Shown piece by piece: positions 22,318-32,374 of a DNA stretch of 64,000 bases. Below the pieces are notes generated by a model, which ran no database searches, was not told the origin of the DNA, and was given only the letters and a program-made list of their open reading frames with translations. The stretch comes from Streptomyces sp. HM190 (lineage in GTDB: Bacteria > Actinomycetota > Actinomycetes > Streptomycetales > Streptomycetaceae): NCBI RefSeq assembly GCF_009857135.1, contig NZ_CP047318.1, positions 1,426,001-1,490,000 of the forward strand, written 5' to 3'. How positions within the stretch are numbered: the first letter of the stretch is position 1; each line of letters begins with the position of its first letter. The translations under genes were made by a program, and so were the position numbers.

Positions 22318-23157
22318 CTAGCCCCGCTCGGCCAGGGCCCGCTCGCCCGCCCGCCGCATCGCGCCCACCGGGGCCGCCTCACAGCCGGTCATCTGCTCGA
22401 CCTGCAGGACCGCCTGGTGGACCAGCAGGTCGAGCCCGCTGACCACGGACCCGCCGTACGCCGACCAGCGCGCCGCCAGTTCCGTGGGCCAGGGGTGGTA
22501 CAGCACGTCGAACAACGTCGCCGGCCGCTCCGGTACGGCCCCGGACAGTGCGTCCGTGGCCCCGGCCGGCGTCGTGGCGATCACCAGCGGGGCGCTCAGC
22601 GCCCGCTCGGCGTCCGCCCAGTCCGCCGTGCGGACCTCGACGTCCAGCCGCTCGCCCCACTGCCGCATCTCGGCGGCACGGGCGTCGCTGCGCACGTACG
22701 CGACGACCTGCCCGGTGCAGATCCGCGCGAGCGCGGCCAGCGCGGACGACGCGGTGGCCCCGGCACCGAGGATCGCGGCGGACTCGACCTGCTCGATACC
22801 GCGTTCCCGCAGGGCCGCGACCATGCCGGGGATGTCGGTGTTGTCACCGGTCCGGCGCCCGTCCTCGCCGAACACCAGCGTGTTGACCGCCTCCACCGAC
22901 ATCGCCGTGTCGCTGATCTCGTCCAGCAGCGGCATGACGGCACGCTTGAGCGGCATCGTCAGCGACAGCCCCGCCCACTCAGGCCCGAGCTTCTCGACGA
23001 ACGCGGGCAGCGCCTCCTCGTCGACCTCGAAGCGGTCGTACGTCCAGTCGGTGAGGCCGAGTTCGGCGTAGGCGGCACGGTGCAGCACGGGAGAGAGCGA
23101 GTGGGCGATGGGCGAACCGAGAACGGCGGCGCGGTTCTTCCCGATGGTGCGGCTCAT
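22318..23157 (-). CDS. aroE: Shikimate dehydrogenase
   Basis: This 279-residue NADPH-dependent enzyme reduces 3-dehydroshikimate to shikimate. The N-terminal substrate domain starts AAVLGSPIAHSLSPVLHRAAY and holds the catalytic lysine in LTMPLKRAV, the asparagine in EAVNTLVF and the aspartate in GDNTDIPGM. The nucleotide-binding motif is AILGAGATASSALAAL. The substitution ASSALAAL for the usual ARA-type tail is common in actinobacteria. The ATG overlaps the mltG stop (ATGA). It is thus encoded with cell-wall and tRNA-charging genes rather than with aroCKB, from which the oxidoreductase pair separates it. Confidence 0.95.
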   Translation of the reverse strand: MSRTIGKNRAAVLGSPIAHSLSPVLHRAAYAELGLTDWTYDRFEVDEEALPAFVEKLGPEWAGLSLTMPLKRAVMPLLDEISDTAMSVEAVNTLVFGEDGRRTGDNTDIPGMVAALRERGIEQVESAAILGAGATASSALAALARICTGQVVAYVRSDARAAEMRQWGERLDVEVRTADWADAERALSAPLVIATTPAGATDALSGAVPERPATLFDVLYHPWPTELAARWSAYGGSVVSGLDLLVHQAVLQVEQMTGCEAAPVGAMRRAGERALAERG

Positions 23158-24950
23158 TGCTCGTTCAGTTCCTTGAGGTACTTCTCGCGATTGCGGTTCT
23201 GCTCTTCGTTCGTCTCGGCGAACAGCGTCTCCTTCTTCAAGGAGACGAAGTAGTACCAGTCGCCCTTGGCGGGGTCGAGGGCCCCCTCGATCGCCTCGTC
23301 ACCGGGATTGCCGATGGGCCCGGGCGGCAGACCCTTGATCTTGTAGGTGTTGTACGGGTCGTCGATCCGGCGCAGGGAGTCGACCGAGCCCGTCGCCAGC
23401 TTGGACTCACCGCGCAGGTAGTTCACCGTCGAGTCGAAGTCGAGCAGGCCGAAGGTCTCCTGATTGGTCGGCTCAAGGCGGTTGTAGACGACCCGGGCGA
23501 TCTTCCGGAAGTCCTTCTTGTTGTTTCCTTCAGCCTGCACGAGACTAGCGACCGTGACCACCTGGAGCGGATTCTCCAGCTTGAGGTCCGCCGCCTTGCC
23601 CTCGATGTCGAACTGCTCGTACTTCACCTTCGCGAGGTCGACCATCTCCTTCAGGACGTCCTTGGGCTTCATGTCCTTGGAGACCGGATAGGTGGAGGGG
23701 TAGAGGAATCCTTCCAGCGGATCTTTGATGTCCTCGTTGTCGTTCGCCCAGTCGGGGAGACCGAGCTTCGACCATTCCTTCTCCGCGACGTTCCTGGTCG
23801 TGCCCTTCTTGAGGCCCAACTCCGCGTCGATCTTGGCGTAGACGACGACGTTCCTGTCGCCCTCGACGACGGTGAAGTTGTTCTGGCTCTTGGGATCGAG
23901 CATCAAGTCGAGGGCACTCTTGGCGGACATCTCCTTCTTGAGGAGGTACACACCCACCTGGATCTGGGGTTTCGAGGGATCCTCCGCCAGAGCGGCAGTA
24001 AAGGCGTCCACGCTCGCGACGACGCCCGCATCCTTCAGTTTCTGCCCGATCACCGAGCCGAATTCGCCCTTGCCGACCGTGATCGTGACCGTCTCGTTCG
24101 TACCGGATCCCTCATAGTCGGGAGCCTCGCCGAATCGGCTTTGGTAGAACTGGTAACCGAAGTAGCTGACGCCCGCGAAACCACCGCCGAAGACCACGAC
24201 GACCACCAGGCAGGCGAGGCCGCTGCGGCGTTTCTTGGCGCCCTTGCCCGGCTTCCCCGGCTTCCCTCCACGGCCCTTCCGCTCGCTCCGGCTGCCGCGC
24301 CCCTCGGCTTCGTCGTGCTCGTCGTCGTCGCCACCCGCGAAGAACGCGAGTTCGCCCTGGTCCGGTCCGGGGTCCCAGTCGGTGTGCTCGGCGGTCTGCC
24401 GCTCCTCTCGCTCGGGCTCGGGCGAAGCCGGTGGCGCCGCGGCGGGTGCGGGTTCCGCCGCGCGCCGCGACGGCGGCTCCGGCGGTGGATACGCGTCGGG
24501 CGTGCCGTAGAAGTCCTGCTGCCCGCCGGCGTAGGCCGCCGCCTGCTGCTGCCCGTACGGATCGGAGGGGTCGGGGGTGTAGGCGCCCTGCGCGTGCTGG
24601 TGCGAGCCGTTCGCCCAGCCGTCGTCGGCCTGGCCGTAGTGCCGCTGGTCGTGGCCGGGGTACTGCTGCTGGTGCTGTCCGGCGTACTGCTGCTGCCCCG
24701 GGTCGCCGTACTCCTGCTGGTACTGCTGCTGGGCGTAGGCGTCCTGCTGGCCGTGGCCCCAACCGCCGTTGCCGTTGGCGTCGGTGTACTGCTGGTACTG
24801 CTGCTGCTCGGGGTAGTGCTGCTGCGGCTGGCCGCCGTAGGGGGTGTGCCGGCCCACCTGGGCCTGCTGCCCGTCCCATCCGCCGTCCCCGTACAACGGG
24901 TCGTCCGGATGCCACGGTTCGGAGCCCGGGCCCCGGCCATACTCAGTCAT
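23154..24950 (-). CDS. mltG: Endolytic murein transglycosylase MltG with long Gln-rich cytoplasmic tail
   Basis: This 598-residue membrane enzyme cleaves nascent peptidoglycan glycan strands. Residues 1-240 are cytoplasmic: a Gln/Tyr/Gly/His-rich low-complexity part (about 28-155), a Pro/Glu-rich part, an acidic patch (FFAGGDDDEHDEAEG) and a basic run (KGRGGKPGKPGKGAKKRR). A single transmembrane helix (243-270) follows, then a LysM-like region and the YceG catalytic domain. The active-site region reads TVASLVQAEGNN (465-476). Where E. coli MltG has the catalytic Glu in ASIVEKE, this protein has Gln472, with Glu474 two residues later. It overlaps aroE. Confidence 0.9.
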   Translation of the reverse strand: MTEYGRGPGSEPWHPDDPLYGDGGWDGQQAQVGRHTPYGGQPQQHYPEQQQYQQYTDANGNGGWGHGQQDAYAQQQYQQEYGDPGQQQYAGQHQQQYPGHDQRHYGQADDGWANGSHQHAQGAYTPDPSDPYGQQQAAAYAGGQQDFYGTPDAYPPPEPPSRRAAEPAPAAAPPASPEPEREERQTAEHTDWDPGPDQGELAFFAGGDDDEHDEAEGRGSRSERKGRGGKPGKPGKGAKKRRSGLACLVVVVVFGGGFAGVSYFGYQFYQSRFGEAPDYEGSGTNETVTITVGKGEFGSVIGQKLKDAGVVASVDAFTAALAEDPSKPQIQVGVYLLKKEMSAKSALDLMLDPKSQNNFTVVEGDRNVVVYAKIDAELGLKKGTTRNVAEKEWSKLGLPDWANDNEDIKDPLEGFLYPSTYPVSKDMKPKDVLKEMVDLAKVKYEQFDIEGKAADLKLENPLQVVTVASLVQAEGNNKKDFRKIARVVYNRLEPTNQETFGLLDFDSTVNYLRGESKLATGSVDSLRRIDDPYNTYKIKGLPPGPIGNPGDEAIEGALDPAKGDWYYFVSLKKETLFAETNEEQNRNREKYLKELNEQ

Positions 24951-25075
24951 CGATCCCCTAGAGCCGCGAGGCGGCGGTCACGCGGGGCTTGTGGCTCGGC
25001 TTTCGTCCCCGCCTCTTTCTGTGCGGAGGCTGTTCGAAGGCCACCCGCATCGCGCGGAACGTTACCGTATCGCGA

Positions 25076-25582
25076 TCAGTGGGCCAGTTCGACGCCTTCG
25101 CCAGGAGCTTTACCTGACACCCGTTCCGATTCCAGCGCTTGTTGCAGGATGATCACCGCTGCTACCTGGTCGATGACCGACCTGCCCTTCTTCGCCTTGA
25201 CCCCCGAAGCGCGCAGGCCCTGGCCGGCCGTCACCGTGGTCATCCTCTCGTCGACGAGTCTGACCGGAACGGGCGCGATCATGCGGGCCAACTCCTGGGC
25301 GAAACCCCGTACCTTGACGGCCGCCGGACCCTCTCCACCTTTCAGAGAGCGTGGCAACCCGACGATTACCTCGATAGGTACGTATTCGTCGACCAGTTGT
25401 CTCAATCGCCGCTGAGCCGCCGGGACATCACGTCCGGGAACCGTCTCGACCGGGGTGGCGAGGATCCCGTCGGGGTCGCAGGAGGCGACCCCGATACGGG
25501 CGTCCCCGACGTCGATCGCGAGGCGACGGCCGCGGCGCAGGGCCGGACCGTCGCCTTCGCTCGTGTGATCCGTGGTGCTCAC
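25076..25582 (-). CDS. ruvX: Putative pre-16S rRNA nuclease / Holliday junction resolvase-like (YqgF)
   Basis: This 168-residue protein has an RNase H-like fold of the YqgF/RuvX family, implicated in 16S rRNA 5'-end maturation and proposed as a resolvase. The first catalytic aspartate is in [30 protein letters not shown] gives the second acidic strand region, and [13 protein letters not shown] holds the third acidic motif (DER). The GTG start overlaps the alaS stop (GTGA). AlaS-RuvX-MltG-AroE is a common actinobacterial order. It lies 125 bases before mltG. Confidence 0.94.
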   Translation of the reverse strand: MSTTDHTSEGDGPALRRGRRLAIDVGDARIGVASCDPDGILATPVETVPGRDVPAAQRRLRQLVDEYVPIEVIVGLPRSLKGGEGPAAVKVRGFAQELARMIAPVPVRLVDERMTTVTAGQGLRASGVKAKKGRSVIDQVAAVIILQQALESERVSGKAPGEGVELAH

Positions 25583-28251
25583 GTGGCCGTCTCGGCGACC
25601 AGGCGCTCGACCGCGTCCACGGCGTCACCGATGGCGGCCGGGTTCTGGCCGCCGCCCTGGGCGACGTCCGGCTTGCCGCCGCCACCGCCACCGAGGGTCT
25701 TGGCGGCCGTGCGGACCAGGTCGCCGGCCTTCAGACCGCGCTCGCGGGCGGCCTCGTTGGTGGCGATGACCGTCAGCGGCTTGCCGTTCGCCGTGGTGAA
25801 CAGGGCGACCACCGCGGCCCGGCCGCCCTGGATGCGGCCACGCACGTCGAGCACCAGCTTGCGCAGGTCGTCGGCGGTCGTGCCGTCCGGGACCTGGCCG
25901 GTCACCAGCGCGACGCCGCGCACGTCCTTGGCGGACTCGGCGAGACCGGCGGCGGCCTGCAGCACCTTCTCCGCGCGGAACTTCTCGATCTCCTTCTCGG
26001 CGTCCTTCAGCTTGCCGAGCATGGCGGAGACCTTCTCCGGGAGCTCCTCCGGACGGCCCTTGATCAGCTCCTGGAGCTGGGCGACGACCGTGTGCTCACG
26101 GGCGAGGAAGTTGTAGGCGTCGACGCCCACGAGGGCCTCGATACGGCGCACACCGGAACCGATCGAGGACTCGCCGAGGAGCTTGACCAGGCCCAGCTGG
26201 GCGGTGTTGTGGACGTGCGTGCCGCCGCACAGCTCCTTGGAGAAGTCGCCGATGGTGACGACACGCACGCGCTCGCCGTACTTCTCGCCGAACTCGGCGA
26301 TGGCGCCCTGCTTCCTGGCCTCGTCGATGCCCATGACCTCGGCGCGCACGTCGAGATCGCGGGCCAGCACCTCGTTGATCTTCTGCTCGACGTCGGTCAT
26401 CACGGCCGTCGGCACGGCGGACGGGGAACCGAAGTCGAAGCGGAAACGGCCGGGCTGGTTCTCGGAACCGGCCTGGGCGGCCGTCGGACCGAGGGCGTCG
26501 CGCAGGGCCTGGTGGGTGAGGTGGGTCGCGGAGTGGGCGCGGGCGATGGCCGTACGGCGGCGGGCGTCGATCGAGGCGTGGGCCTTGGCCCCGACGGTCA
26601 CCTCGCCGACCTGGACGACGCCCTTGTGGACGTAGACGCCCGGCACCGGCTTCTGGCAGTCGCGGACCTCGACGACGGCACCGGAGTCGATCCTGATCCG
26701 GCCGGTGTCGCCGATCTGGCCGCCGCCCTCGGCGTAGAAGGGGGTGCGGTCGAGGACGATCTCGACCTCGTCGCCCTCGGTGGCGGCGGGCGAGGAGACA
26801 CCGTCGACGAGGATGCCGACGATCGTCGACTCGCCCTCGGTGCTGTCGTAGCCGATGAAGTCGGTCTCGCCGGAGTCGTCGGCGATCTCGCGGTAGGCGC
26901 CGAGGTCGGCGTGGCCGGTCTTCTTGGCCTTGGCGTCGGCCTTGGCGCGCTCCCGCTGCTCCTTCATCAGGCGGCGGAAGCCGTCCTCGTCCACGGACAG
27001 GCCCTGCTCGGCGGCCATCTCCAGGGTGAGGTCGATCGGGAAGCCCCAGGTGTCGTGGAGCAGGAACGCCTTGTCACCGGCGAGGACCTTGCCGCCGCCG
27101 GCCTTGGTCTCGGTGACGGCGGTGTCGAGGATGTTGGTGCCGGCCTTCAGCGTCTTGAGGAAGGCGGCCTCCTCGGCGAGGGCGACCTTCTCGATGCGCT
27201 CGCGGTCGGTGATCAGCTCGGGGTACTGCTGGCCCATCATGCCGATGACGACGTCGATGAGATCGTGGACGACGGGGCCGGTGGCGCCGAGGAGACGCAT
27301 GTTGCGGATGGCGCGGCGCATGATGCGGCGCAAGACGTAGCCACGGCCCTCGTTGCCGGGGGTGACGCCGTCGCCGATGAGCATCACGGCGGTGCGGATG
27401 TGGTCGGTGACCACGCGCAGGGAGACGTCGGAGTCCTCGGCGTCGCCGTAGCGGACGCCGGTCAGCTCGGTGGCCTTGTCGATGACCGCCATGGAGGTGT
27501 CGATCTCGTACATGTTCCGCACGCCCTGCAGAATCATGGCGAGGCGCTCCAGGCCGAGGCCCGTGTCGATGTTCTTGCTGGGCAGCTCGCCGAGGATCTC
27601 GAAGTCCTCCTTCGAGGTGCCCTCGCCGCGCTCGTACTGCATGAAGACCAGGTTCCAGATCTCCACGTACCGCTCGTCGTTGACGGCCGGACCGCCCTCG
27701 ACGCCGAACTCGGGGCCACGGTCGTAGTTGATCTCGGAGCACGGGCCGCACGGGCCGGGGACGCCCATGGACCAGTAGTTGTCCTTCATGCCGAGGCGCT
27801 GGATGCGCTCCTTCGGCACGCCGATCTGCTCGTGCCAGATGCGCTCGGCCTCGTCGTCGTCCTTGTAGACGGTGATCCAGAGCTTCTCCGGCTCCAGGCC
27901 GTAACCGCCCTTGTCCTGGGGGCTGGTGAGCAGCTCCCAGGCGTGCTTGATGGCCCCTTCCTTGAAGTAGTCGCCGAAGGAGAAGTTGCCGCACATCTGG
28001 AAGAACGTGCCGTGCCGGGTGGTCTTGCCGACCTCTTCGATGTCCGGCGTGCGGACGCACTTCTGCACGCTGGTGGCGCGGGCGAAGGAGGGCTTGACCT
28101 CACCGAGGAAGTACGGCTTGAAGGGGACCATACCCGCGTTGACCAGGAGCAGAGTCGGGTCGTCCGCGATGAGCGACGCCGAAGGGACAACGGTGTGACC
28201 GCGCTCCTCGAAGAAGCTCAACCAGCGGCGACGAATCTCGGCCGACTCCAT
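25579..28251 (-). CDS. alaS: Alanyl-tRNA synthetase
   Basis: This 890-residue class II synthetase charges tRNA-Ala and hydrolyses mischarged Ser/Gly. The catalytic domain begins [13 protein letters not shown] and includes [18 protein letters not shown] (motif 2 region) and RLAMILQGV. The editing domain has the zinc-binding [11 protein letters not shown] and [11 protein letters not shown]. The C-terminal oligomerisation domain ends with the glycine-rich [16 protein letters not shown]. The length is typical. The ATG at 28251 shares one base with the stop of the preceding gene (TGATG), indicating coupling. Confidence 0.98.
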   Translation of the reverse strand: MESAEIRRRWLSFFEERGHTVVPSASLIADDPTLLLVNAGMVPFKPYFLGEVKPSFARATSVQKCVRTPDIEEVGKTTRHGTFFQMCGNFSFGDYFKEGAIKHAWELLTSPQDKGGYGLEPEKLWITVYKDDDEAERIWHEQIGVPKERIQRLGMKDNYWSMGVPGPCGPCSEINYDRGPEFGVEGGPAVNDERYVEIWNLVFMQYERGEGTSKEDFEILGELPSKNIDTGLGLERLAMILQGVRNMYEIDTSMAVIDKATELTGVRYGDAEDSDVSLRVVTDHIRTAVMLIGDGVTPGNEGRGYVLRRIMRRAIRNMRLLGATGPVVHDLIDVVIGMMGQQYPELITDRERIEKVALAEEAAFLKTLKAGTNILDTAVTETKAGGGKVLAGDKAFLLHDTWGFPIDLTLEMAAEQGLSVDEDGFRRLMKEQRERAKADAKAKKTGHADLGAYREIADDSGETDFIGYDSTEGESTIVGILVDGVSSPAATEGDEVEIVLDRTPFYAEGGGQIGDTGRIRIDSGAVVEVRDCQKPVPGVYVHKGVVQVGEVTVGAKAHASIDARRRTAIARAHSATHLTHQALRDALGPTAAQAGSENQPGRFRFDFGSPSAVPTAVMTDVEQKINEVLARDLDVRAEVMGIDEARKQGAIAEFGEKYGERVRVVTIGDFSKELCGGTHVHNTAQLGLVKLLGESSIGSGVRRIEALVGVDAYNFLAREHTVVAQLQELIKGRPEELPEKVSAMLGKLKDAEKEIEKFRAEKVLQAAAGLAESAKDVRGVALVTGQVPDGTTADDLRKLVLDVRGRIQGGRAAVVALFTTANGKPLTVIATNEAARERGLKAGDLVRTAAKTLGGGGGGKPDVAQGGGQNPAAIGDAVDAVERLVAETAT

Positions 28252-28625
28252 CAGTGGTCCTCATTCCGGTTGTACGGGTACGACGAGCTGTCGACGTACC
28301 TCGAATTCCTGCTGTACTTCGGGGTGTTGCTGTTCTCGATGGCGGCCACCCGCCGGGGCGCCGGCAGCTCGGGGAGCCGGTCGGGGTTGGCCTCGATGCC
28401 GAGGGCCTCGCCCAGTTCGGCCTCCCGCTGGGCCATGTTGTCGCGGACGTCGAGCGCGAAGCCGACCGCCCGGTCCTTGAGCCTGTGGCCCGCCTCGATC
28501 GCCCTGTTCGCCGCCTGGGTGGCGAGGTGTTCGGGCGTGAGCTGCTTCAGCTTGCGGTTGACCTTGGTGGTGGCCCACACTCCGGCGGCGACACCTGTGG
28601 TGAACCAGAACGTACGGCGGAACAT
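28251..28625 (-). CDS. Small membrane-associated protein of unknown function (DUF6167-like)
   Basis: This protein of about 124 residues begins [20 protein letters not shown], a short hydrophobic anchor, followed by a basic and then amphipathic helical region ([20 protein letters not shown]) and a polar Ser/Asn-rich tail. It resembles proteins found next to alaS across actinobacteria, for which no function is known to me. The start at 28625 is chosen because the hydrophobic segment begins there; an ATG at 28649 is also in frame. It overlaps alaS by one base and follows the DUF948-like gene by 7 bases, so the three are probably co-transcribed. Confidence 0.8.
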   Translation of the reverse strand: MFRRTFWFTTGVAAGVWATTKVNRKLKQLTPEHLATQAANRAIEAGHRLKDRAVGFALDVRDNMAQREAELGEALGIEANPDRLPELPAPRRVAAIENSNTPKYSRNSRYVDSSSYPYNRNEDH

Positions 28626-28632
28626 CGCTCGG

Positions 28633-29079
28633 TCAGTCCTTCTTTCCACGGGTGCTGCGCCTGCTCCGACGGGCTCCGGGGACCGTACGGCCCACGATCA
28701 CCGTACGCCGCTGCTCCGCGGGGGCCTCGCCCTCGCGGCGCCCGCCGAGGGCCCGGCGCACGCCGTAGCCGAAGGCGGCGACCTTGACGAGCGGGCCGCC
28801 GAAGGTGGAGGCGACGGTCGTGGAGAGCGCCGAGGCGTTCGACGTGACCTCCTGGACGTCGGACGCGATGGCGTCGACCCGGTCGATCTGGGTCTGCGCG
28901 GAGCGGACGGCGGTGGAGGCGTCGGCGAGGAGGGGGACGGCCTGGTCGGTCACGTCCGCGACGAGCTTGGTGGTCGCCTTGAGCGTCTGGGCCAGCCTCG
29001 CCAGCGCGACGGCGAGGAAGGAGACCAGGATCGCCCAGAAGACGGCCACCAGGATCCCGGCCACCTCTCCACCGGACAC
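28633..29079 (-). CDS. DUF948-type membrane protein
   Basis: This protein of about 148 residues has an N-terminal transmembrane helix (EVAGILVAVFWAILVSFLAV), then a long heptad-like helical segment with many Thr, Ala and Asp residues (about 28-90), a Gly/Pro turn (TFGGPLVKVAAFGYGVRRAL) and a basic Arg/Lys-rich tail. This is the layout of DUF948 proteins, which are thought to be envelope-associated, but their role is unknown. The chosen start is GTG at 29079; the frame stays open to 29178. It lies between rpsD and alaS in the same orientation. Confidence 0.78.
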   Translation of the reverse strand: MSGGEVAGILVAVFWAILVSFLAVALARLAQTLKATTKLVADVTDQAVPLLADASTAVRSAQTQIDRVDAIASDVQEVTSNASALSTTVASTFGGPLVKVAAFGYGVRRALGGRREGEAPAEQRRTVIVGRTVPGARRSRRSTRGKKD

Positions 29080-29191
29080 TGTGTGCCACCCGCTCCCTGA
29101 GACATGCCTGAACATCGAGAAGTCGTGTCCCGAGCCTATCGCGCCGGGGCGGTCACTCCGAACCGCATTAACGCCCACCGCAGAAGGCGAG

Positions 29192-29236
29192 AGCCCGCCG
29201 TCCCGCCCGCCGGAAGAGGCGGGGGGACGACGGGCT
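29192..29236 (-). terminator. Terminator hairpin downstream of rpsD
   Basis: Arms at 29192-29211 and 29218-29236 form a long GC-rich stem with two imperfections and a GGAAGA loop. It begins 32 bases after the rpsD stop and would end the rpsD transcript before the DUF948-like gene. Confidence 0.65.
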
Positions 29237-29268
29237 GACGCGTGGTGCGTACTGCGTCCGTCGGAGGA

Positions 29269-29883
29269 TCAGCGGGCGTAGTACTCGACGACGAGCTGCT
29301 CGTCGCAGATGACCGGGACTTCCTTGCGGTTGGGCTCGCGGTCCAGGCGGAACGCCAGGGCCTTGAGGTTCACCTGGAGGTAGCGCGGGGTCTCGCCGTC
29401 CGCGGCGAAGCCACCCTCGCGGGCGATCTCGAACAGCGGCTTCTGACGGCTGCGCTCACGGACCATGACGACGTCGTCCGGCTTGACGCGGAAGGACGGC
29501 TTGTCGACCTTCTGGCCGTTGACCTCGATGTGGCCGTGGACGACCATCTGGCGGGCCTGGTAGATCGTGCGGGCGATGCCCGAACGGAGGACCAGCGCGT
29601 CGAGACGGCGCTCGAGCTCGATGATCAGAGCCTCACCGGTCTTGCCCTGGACCTTGGAGGCACGCTCGTAGGCGCGGACGAGCTGACGCTCGGACACGTC
29701 GTACTGCGCGCGCAGACGCTGCTTCTCCAGCAGACGGACCTTGTAGTCCGAGTTCTGCTTGCGGCCGCGGCCGTGCTCACCCGGCGGGTAGGGACGGGCC
29801 TCGAAGTACTTGACGGCCTTCGGGGTCAGCGCGATGCCGAGGGCACGCGACTTCTTGACCTTGGGGCGGGACTGGTTCGCCAC
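29269..29883 (-). CDS. rpsD: 30S ribosomal protein S4
   Basis: This 204-residue protein nucleates 30S assembly by binding the 5' domain of 16S rRNA. It starts [20 protein letters not shown] and contains [13 protein letters not shown], an S4 RNA-binding domain ([20 protein letters not shown] then [17 protein letters not shown]) and ends VEYYAR. No zinc-binding cysteines are present, as in other streptomycete S4. The start is GTG at 29883 with GGAAG seven bases before it. An ATG-started frame reaching 30072 includes non-family sequence and is rejected. It is monocistronic here, apart from the alpha-operon where S4 lies in many bacteria. Confidence 0.97.
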   Translation of the reverse strand: MANQSRPKVKKSRALGIALTPKAVKYFEARPYPPGEHGRGRKQNSDYKVRLLEKQRLRAQYDVSERQLVRAYERASKVQGKTGEALIIELERRLDALVLRSGIARTIYQARQMVVHGHIEVNGQKVDKPSFRVKPDDVVMVRERSRQKPLFEIAREGGFAADGETPRYLQVNLKALAFRLDREPNRKEVPVICDEQLVVEYYAR

Positions 29884-30185
29884 TGTTCTTCCTTTTCCTG
29901 TGTTCGGCTGCCTCAGGGTTACGGGAGGTCGCATCCGCAGCCGGGGATTCCCGTCAGGTCCGCGAGGGACGTGCCGGGCAGCCGCTCCCTGGTCTGGGCA
30001 CATACGTGCAGCACACGAACGGCCCACCGACCGGTCCCGGGAATCCGGGTGGTGGTGGGCGGCCCGCGACACCTACGACGGTGCGCGACGCTCCTGGATC
30101 CGATGGATCCGGCTGGATGTCCCGCCTGAGGCGCCGACCGGAGCCGGACACGGGACGCAGCACTGTGGGGAAGTCTACAGGGGGT
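29884..30185 (-). promoter_or_regulatory. 302-base leader/promoter region of rpsD
   Basis: No gene is visible between rarA and rpsD. A TAGACT hexamer on the minus strand near 30172-30177 could be a -10 box, giving a leader of nearly 290 bases. An imperfect GC-rich inverted repeat spans about 30022-30060 and could be a terminator for rarA or a structured part of the rpsD leader. S4 represses its own translation in other bacteria, so a structured leader would not be surprising, but I cannot identify a known S4 leader motif. Confidence 0.4.
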
Positions 30186-31541
30186 TCAGGACTGCTTCCG
30201 ACCGAGGTGCTTCCTGGTCCACTCGACGGCGTCCGCGTACCGGGCCTCGGCCCCGTGGCGGGTCGGGGTGTAGTACGCGCGGTCCTTCAGGGCGTCCGGC
30301 GCGTACTGCTGGGCGGCGATCCCCTCGGGCAGGTCGTGCGGGTACACGTACCCCTGGGCGTGGCCGAGCTTGGCCGCGCCCTTGTAGTGGCCGTCCCGCA
30401 GGTGCTGCGGCACCGGTCCGGCCAGTCCCTTGCGCACGTCCTCCAGGGCGGCACCGATCGCGGTGGTCGCGGCGTTCGACTTGGGGGCGAGGGCCAGGGC
30501 GATGGTGGCGTGGCTGAGGGTGAGCGCAGCCTCCGGGAAGCCGATCATGGCGACGGCCTGCGCGGCGGCGACGGCTATGGGCAGGGCGTTCGGGTCGGCG
30601 AGGCCGATGTCCTCGCTGGCGGAGATCATCAGGCGGCGGGCGATGAACCGGGGGTCCTCGCCGGCCTCGATCATGCGGGCCAGGTAGTGCAGCGCGGCGT
30701 CGACGTCGGAGCCGCGGATGGACTTGATGAGGGCGCTGGCCACGTCGTAGTGCTGGTCGCCGTCGCGGTCGTACTTCACGGCGGCCCGGTCGACGGTCTC
30801 CTCCAGGGTCGTCAGACCGATCGCCTCCTCCCCCTTGTCGAGGGCGGCGCCGGCCGCGGCCTCCAGGGCGGTCAGCGCGCGCCGGGCGTCGCCGCCGGCG
30901 ATCCGCAGGAGGTGCGTCTCGGTGTCCTCGGGGAGGGTGACGGCGCCCTTGAGGCCGCGTTCGTCGGTGAGGGCGCGCCGGAGGAGGCCGCGCACGTCGT
31001 CGTCGGTGAGGGGTTCGAGGGTGAGGAGCAGGGAGCGGGACAGCAGGGGGGAGATCACCGAGAAGTACGGGTTCTCGGTGGTCGCCGCGATCAGGGTGAC
31101 CCAGCGGTTCTCGACTGCGGGCAGCAGGGAGTCCTGCTGGGCCTTGCTGAAGCGGTGGATCTCGTCGAGGAAGAGGACGGTCTCCTTGCCGAAGCCGCCG
31201 GTGGCGCGGCGGGCGCCGTCGATGACCGCGCGGACCTCCTTGACGCCGGCGGTGATCGCGGAGAGCTCCACGAAACGCTTGTTGGTGGCCTTGGAGACGA
31301 CGTAGGCGAGGGTCGTCTTGCCCGTGCCGGGCGGGCCCCAGAGGATCACCGAGGAGGGTCCGGCGGGGCCGCCGCCGGACTCGCCGACCAGTCTGCGCAG
31401 GGGTGAGCCCGGCTTCAGCAGATGCTGCTGGCCCAGGACCTCGTCAAGGGTGCGCGGACGCATCCGCACGGCCAGGGGGCTGGCGGCCGGGTCCTTCTCC
31501 TGGCGTTCTTCTGCGGCGGCGGTGAACAGATCGGGCTCCAC
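30186..31541 (-). CDS. rarA: Replication-associated recombination protein RarA (MgsA) AAA+ ATPase
   Basis: This 451-residue clamp-loader-like ATPase acts at stalled replication forks. The N-terminus carries the conserved [21 protein letters not shown]. Walker A is [17 protein letters not shown], Walker B is [15 protein letters not shown], and TTENPYFSV is the sensor 1 region. The C-terminal tetramerisation domain includes [21 protein letters not shown] and [19 protein letters not shown], both typical of the RarA/WRNIP1 family. The length is normal. It lies between a VKOR-type gene and rpsD. Confidence 0.95.
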   Translation of the reverse strand: MEPDLFTAAAEERQEKDPAASPLAVRMRPRTLDEVLGQQHLLKPGSPLRRLVGESGGGPAGPSSVILWGPPGTGKTTLAYVVSKATNKRFVELSAITAGVKEVRAVIDGARRATGGFGKETVLFLDEIHRFSKAQQDSLLPAVENRWVTLIAATTENPYFSVISPLLSRSLLLTLEPLTDDDVRGLLRRALTDERGLKGAVTLPEDTETHLLRIAGGDARRALTALEAAAGAALDKGEEAIGLTTLEETVDRAAVKYDRDGDQHYDVASALIKSIRGSDVDAALHYLARMIEAGEDPRFIARRLMISASEDIGLADPNALPIAVAAAQAVAMIGFPEAALTLSHATIALALAPKSNAATTAIGAALEDVRKGLAGPVPQHLRDGHYKGAAKLGHAQGYVYPHDLPEGIAAQQYAPDALKDRAYYTPTRHGAEARYADAVEWTRKHLGRKQS

Positions 31542-31589
31542 ACTTCCGGAGCCTACGTCAGAGGTACGACACCGCCCGCCGCGACCGGG

Positions 31590-32237
31590 TCAGGCCCAGA
31601 GGTTGGCGCCCCAGCGGGTGAGGATCAGCATCCCGATGATGCCCACGTGGGTGACGGGCAGGACCCAGGTGAACTCGCCGAGGAACCGCTTCAGCGGGCC
31701 GGGGGCGGGCAGGAAGTCGTGGCGGACGTTGAACGAGGTCACGTACCAGAACATGGTGATCGTCGCGACCCAGGCCAGCGAGCACCACAGGCACAGCGCG
31801 TTGATCCGGTACAGGGACTGGAACTGCAGCCAGGTGCAGAAGACGACGCCGAAGAGGGTGCCGGCGTTGAGGGTCAGCCAGTACCAGCGGGGGAAGCGGG
31901 CGCGCGCGAGCAGGCTCATGCCGACGCAGATGACGATGCCGTAGGCGACGAGGCCGAGCATCGGGTTGGGGAAGCCGAAGACGGAGGCCTGCTTGCTCTC
32001 CATGACGCTGCCGCAGGAGACGATCGGGTTGAGGCTGCAGCCGGGGGTGAACGTCTCGCCCGCGACCTTGGCTTCGAGGATCTTGAACTTGTCGATCGTG
32101 ATGACCCACGCGGCGAGCAGTCCGGCCGCGCCGGTGAGCACCAGCATCACCGCGAAGGCACGGCCGGCACCCACCGTGCGCGGGGCGTCGTGGTGGTCGG
32201 GCTCGGTGGAGACGTCCCTGACTGTCGTCTTGCTCAT
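31590..32237 (-). CDS. Vitamin K epoxide reductase (VKOR) family membrane protein
   Basis: This 215-residue multi-pass membrane protein probably re-oxidises secreted thiol oxidases using quinone, the actinobacterial counterpart of DsbB. About five hydrophobic segments are visible (starting [19 protein letters not shown]). The loop cysteines are in [19 protein letters not shown] and the active-site pair in [17 protein letters not shown] site lies eight bases before the ATG at 32237. No DsbA-like partner is adjacent. The downstream rarA gene starts 48 bases later; the upstream hisS is separated by a hairpin. Confidence 0.9.
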   Translation of the reverse strand: MSKTTVRDVSTEPDHHDAPRTVGAGRAFAVMLVLTGAAGLLAAWVITIDKFKILEAKVAGETFTPGCSLNPIVSCGSVMESKQASVFGFPNPMLGLVAYGIVICVGMSLLARARFPRWYWLTLNAGTLFGVVFCTWLQFQSLYRINALCLWCSLAWVATITMFWYVTSFNVRHDFLPAPGPLKRFLGEFTWVLPVTHVGIIGMLILTRWGANLWA

Positions 32238-32328
32238 CACGTCGCTTCCGTAGCGTCGAAGGGGCCTCTGGGGCACGGTCATTGTGCCGTACACCCTCGC
32301 GCGTCCACCGTTCGCTGGACGTAAATGT

Positions 32329-32361
32329 CGCCCCCGTAGCCCGGATCGGGCGACGGGGGCG
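32329..32361 (-). terminator. Hairpin terminator downstream of hisS
   Basis: Fifteen-base arms at 32329-32343 and 32347-32361, with one mismatch and a GAT loop, begin 13 bases after the hisS stop in the minus direction. Confidence 0.75.
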
Positions 32362-32374
32362 GCATCGGCTTGAC

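Noticed and set aside
29884..30072. N-terminal extension of rpsD to an upstream ATG
   Set aside because: Added residues are absent from S4 proteins; the GTG at 29883 gives the exact family N-terminus and has a ribosome-binding site.
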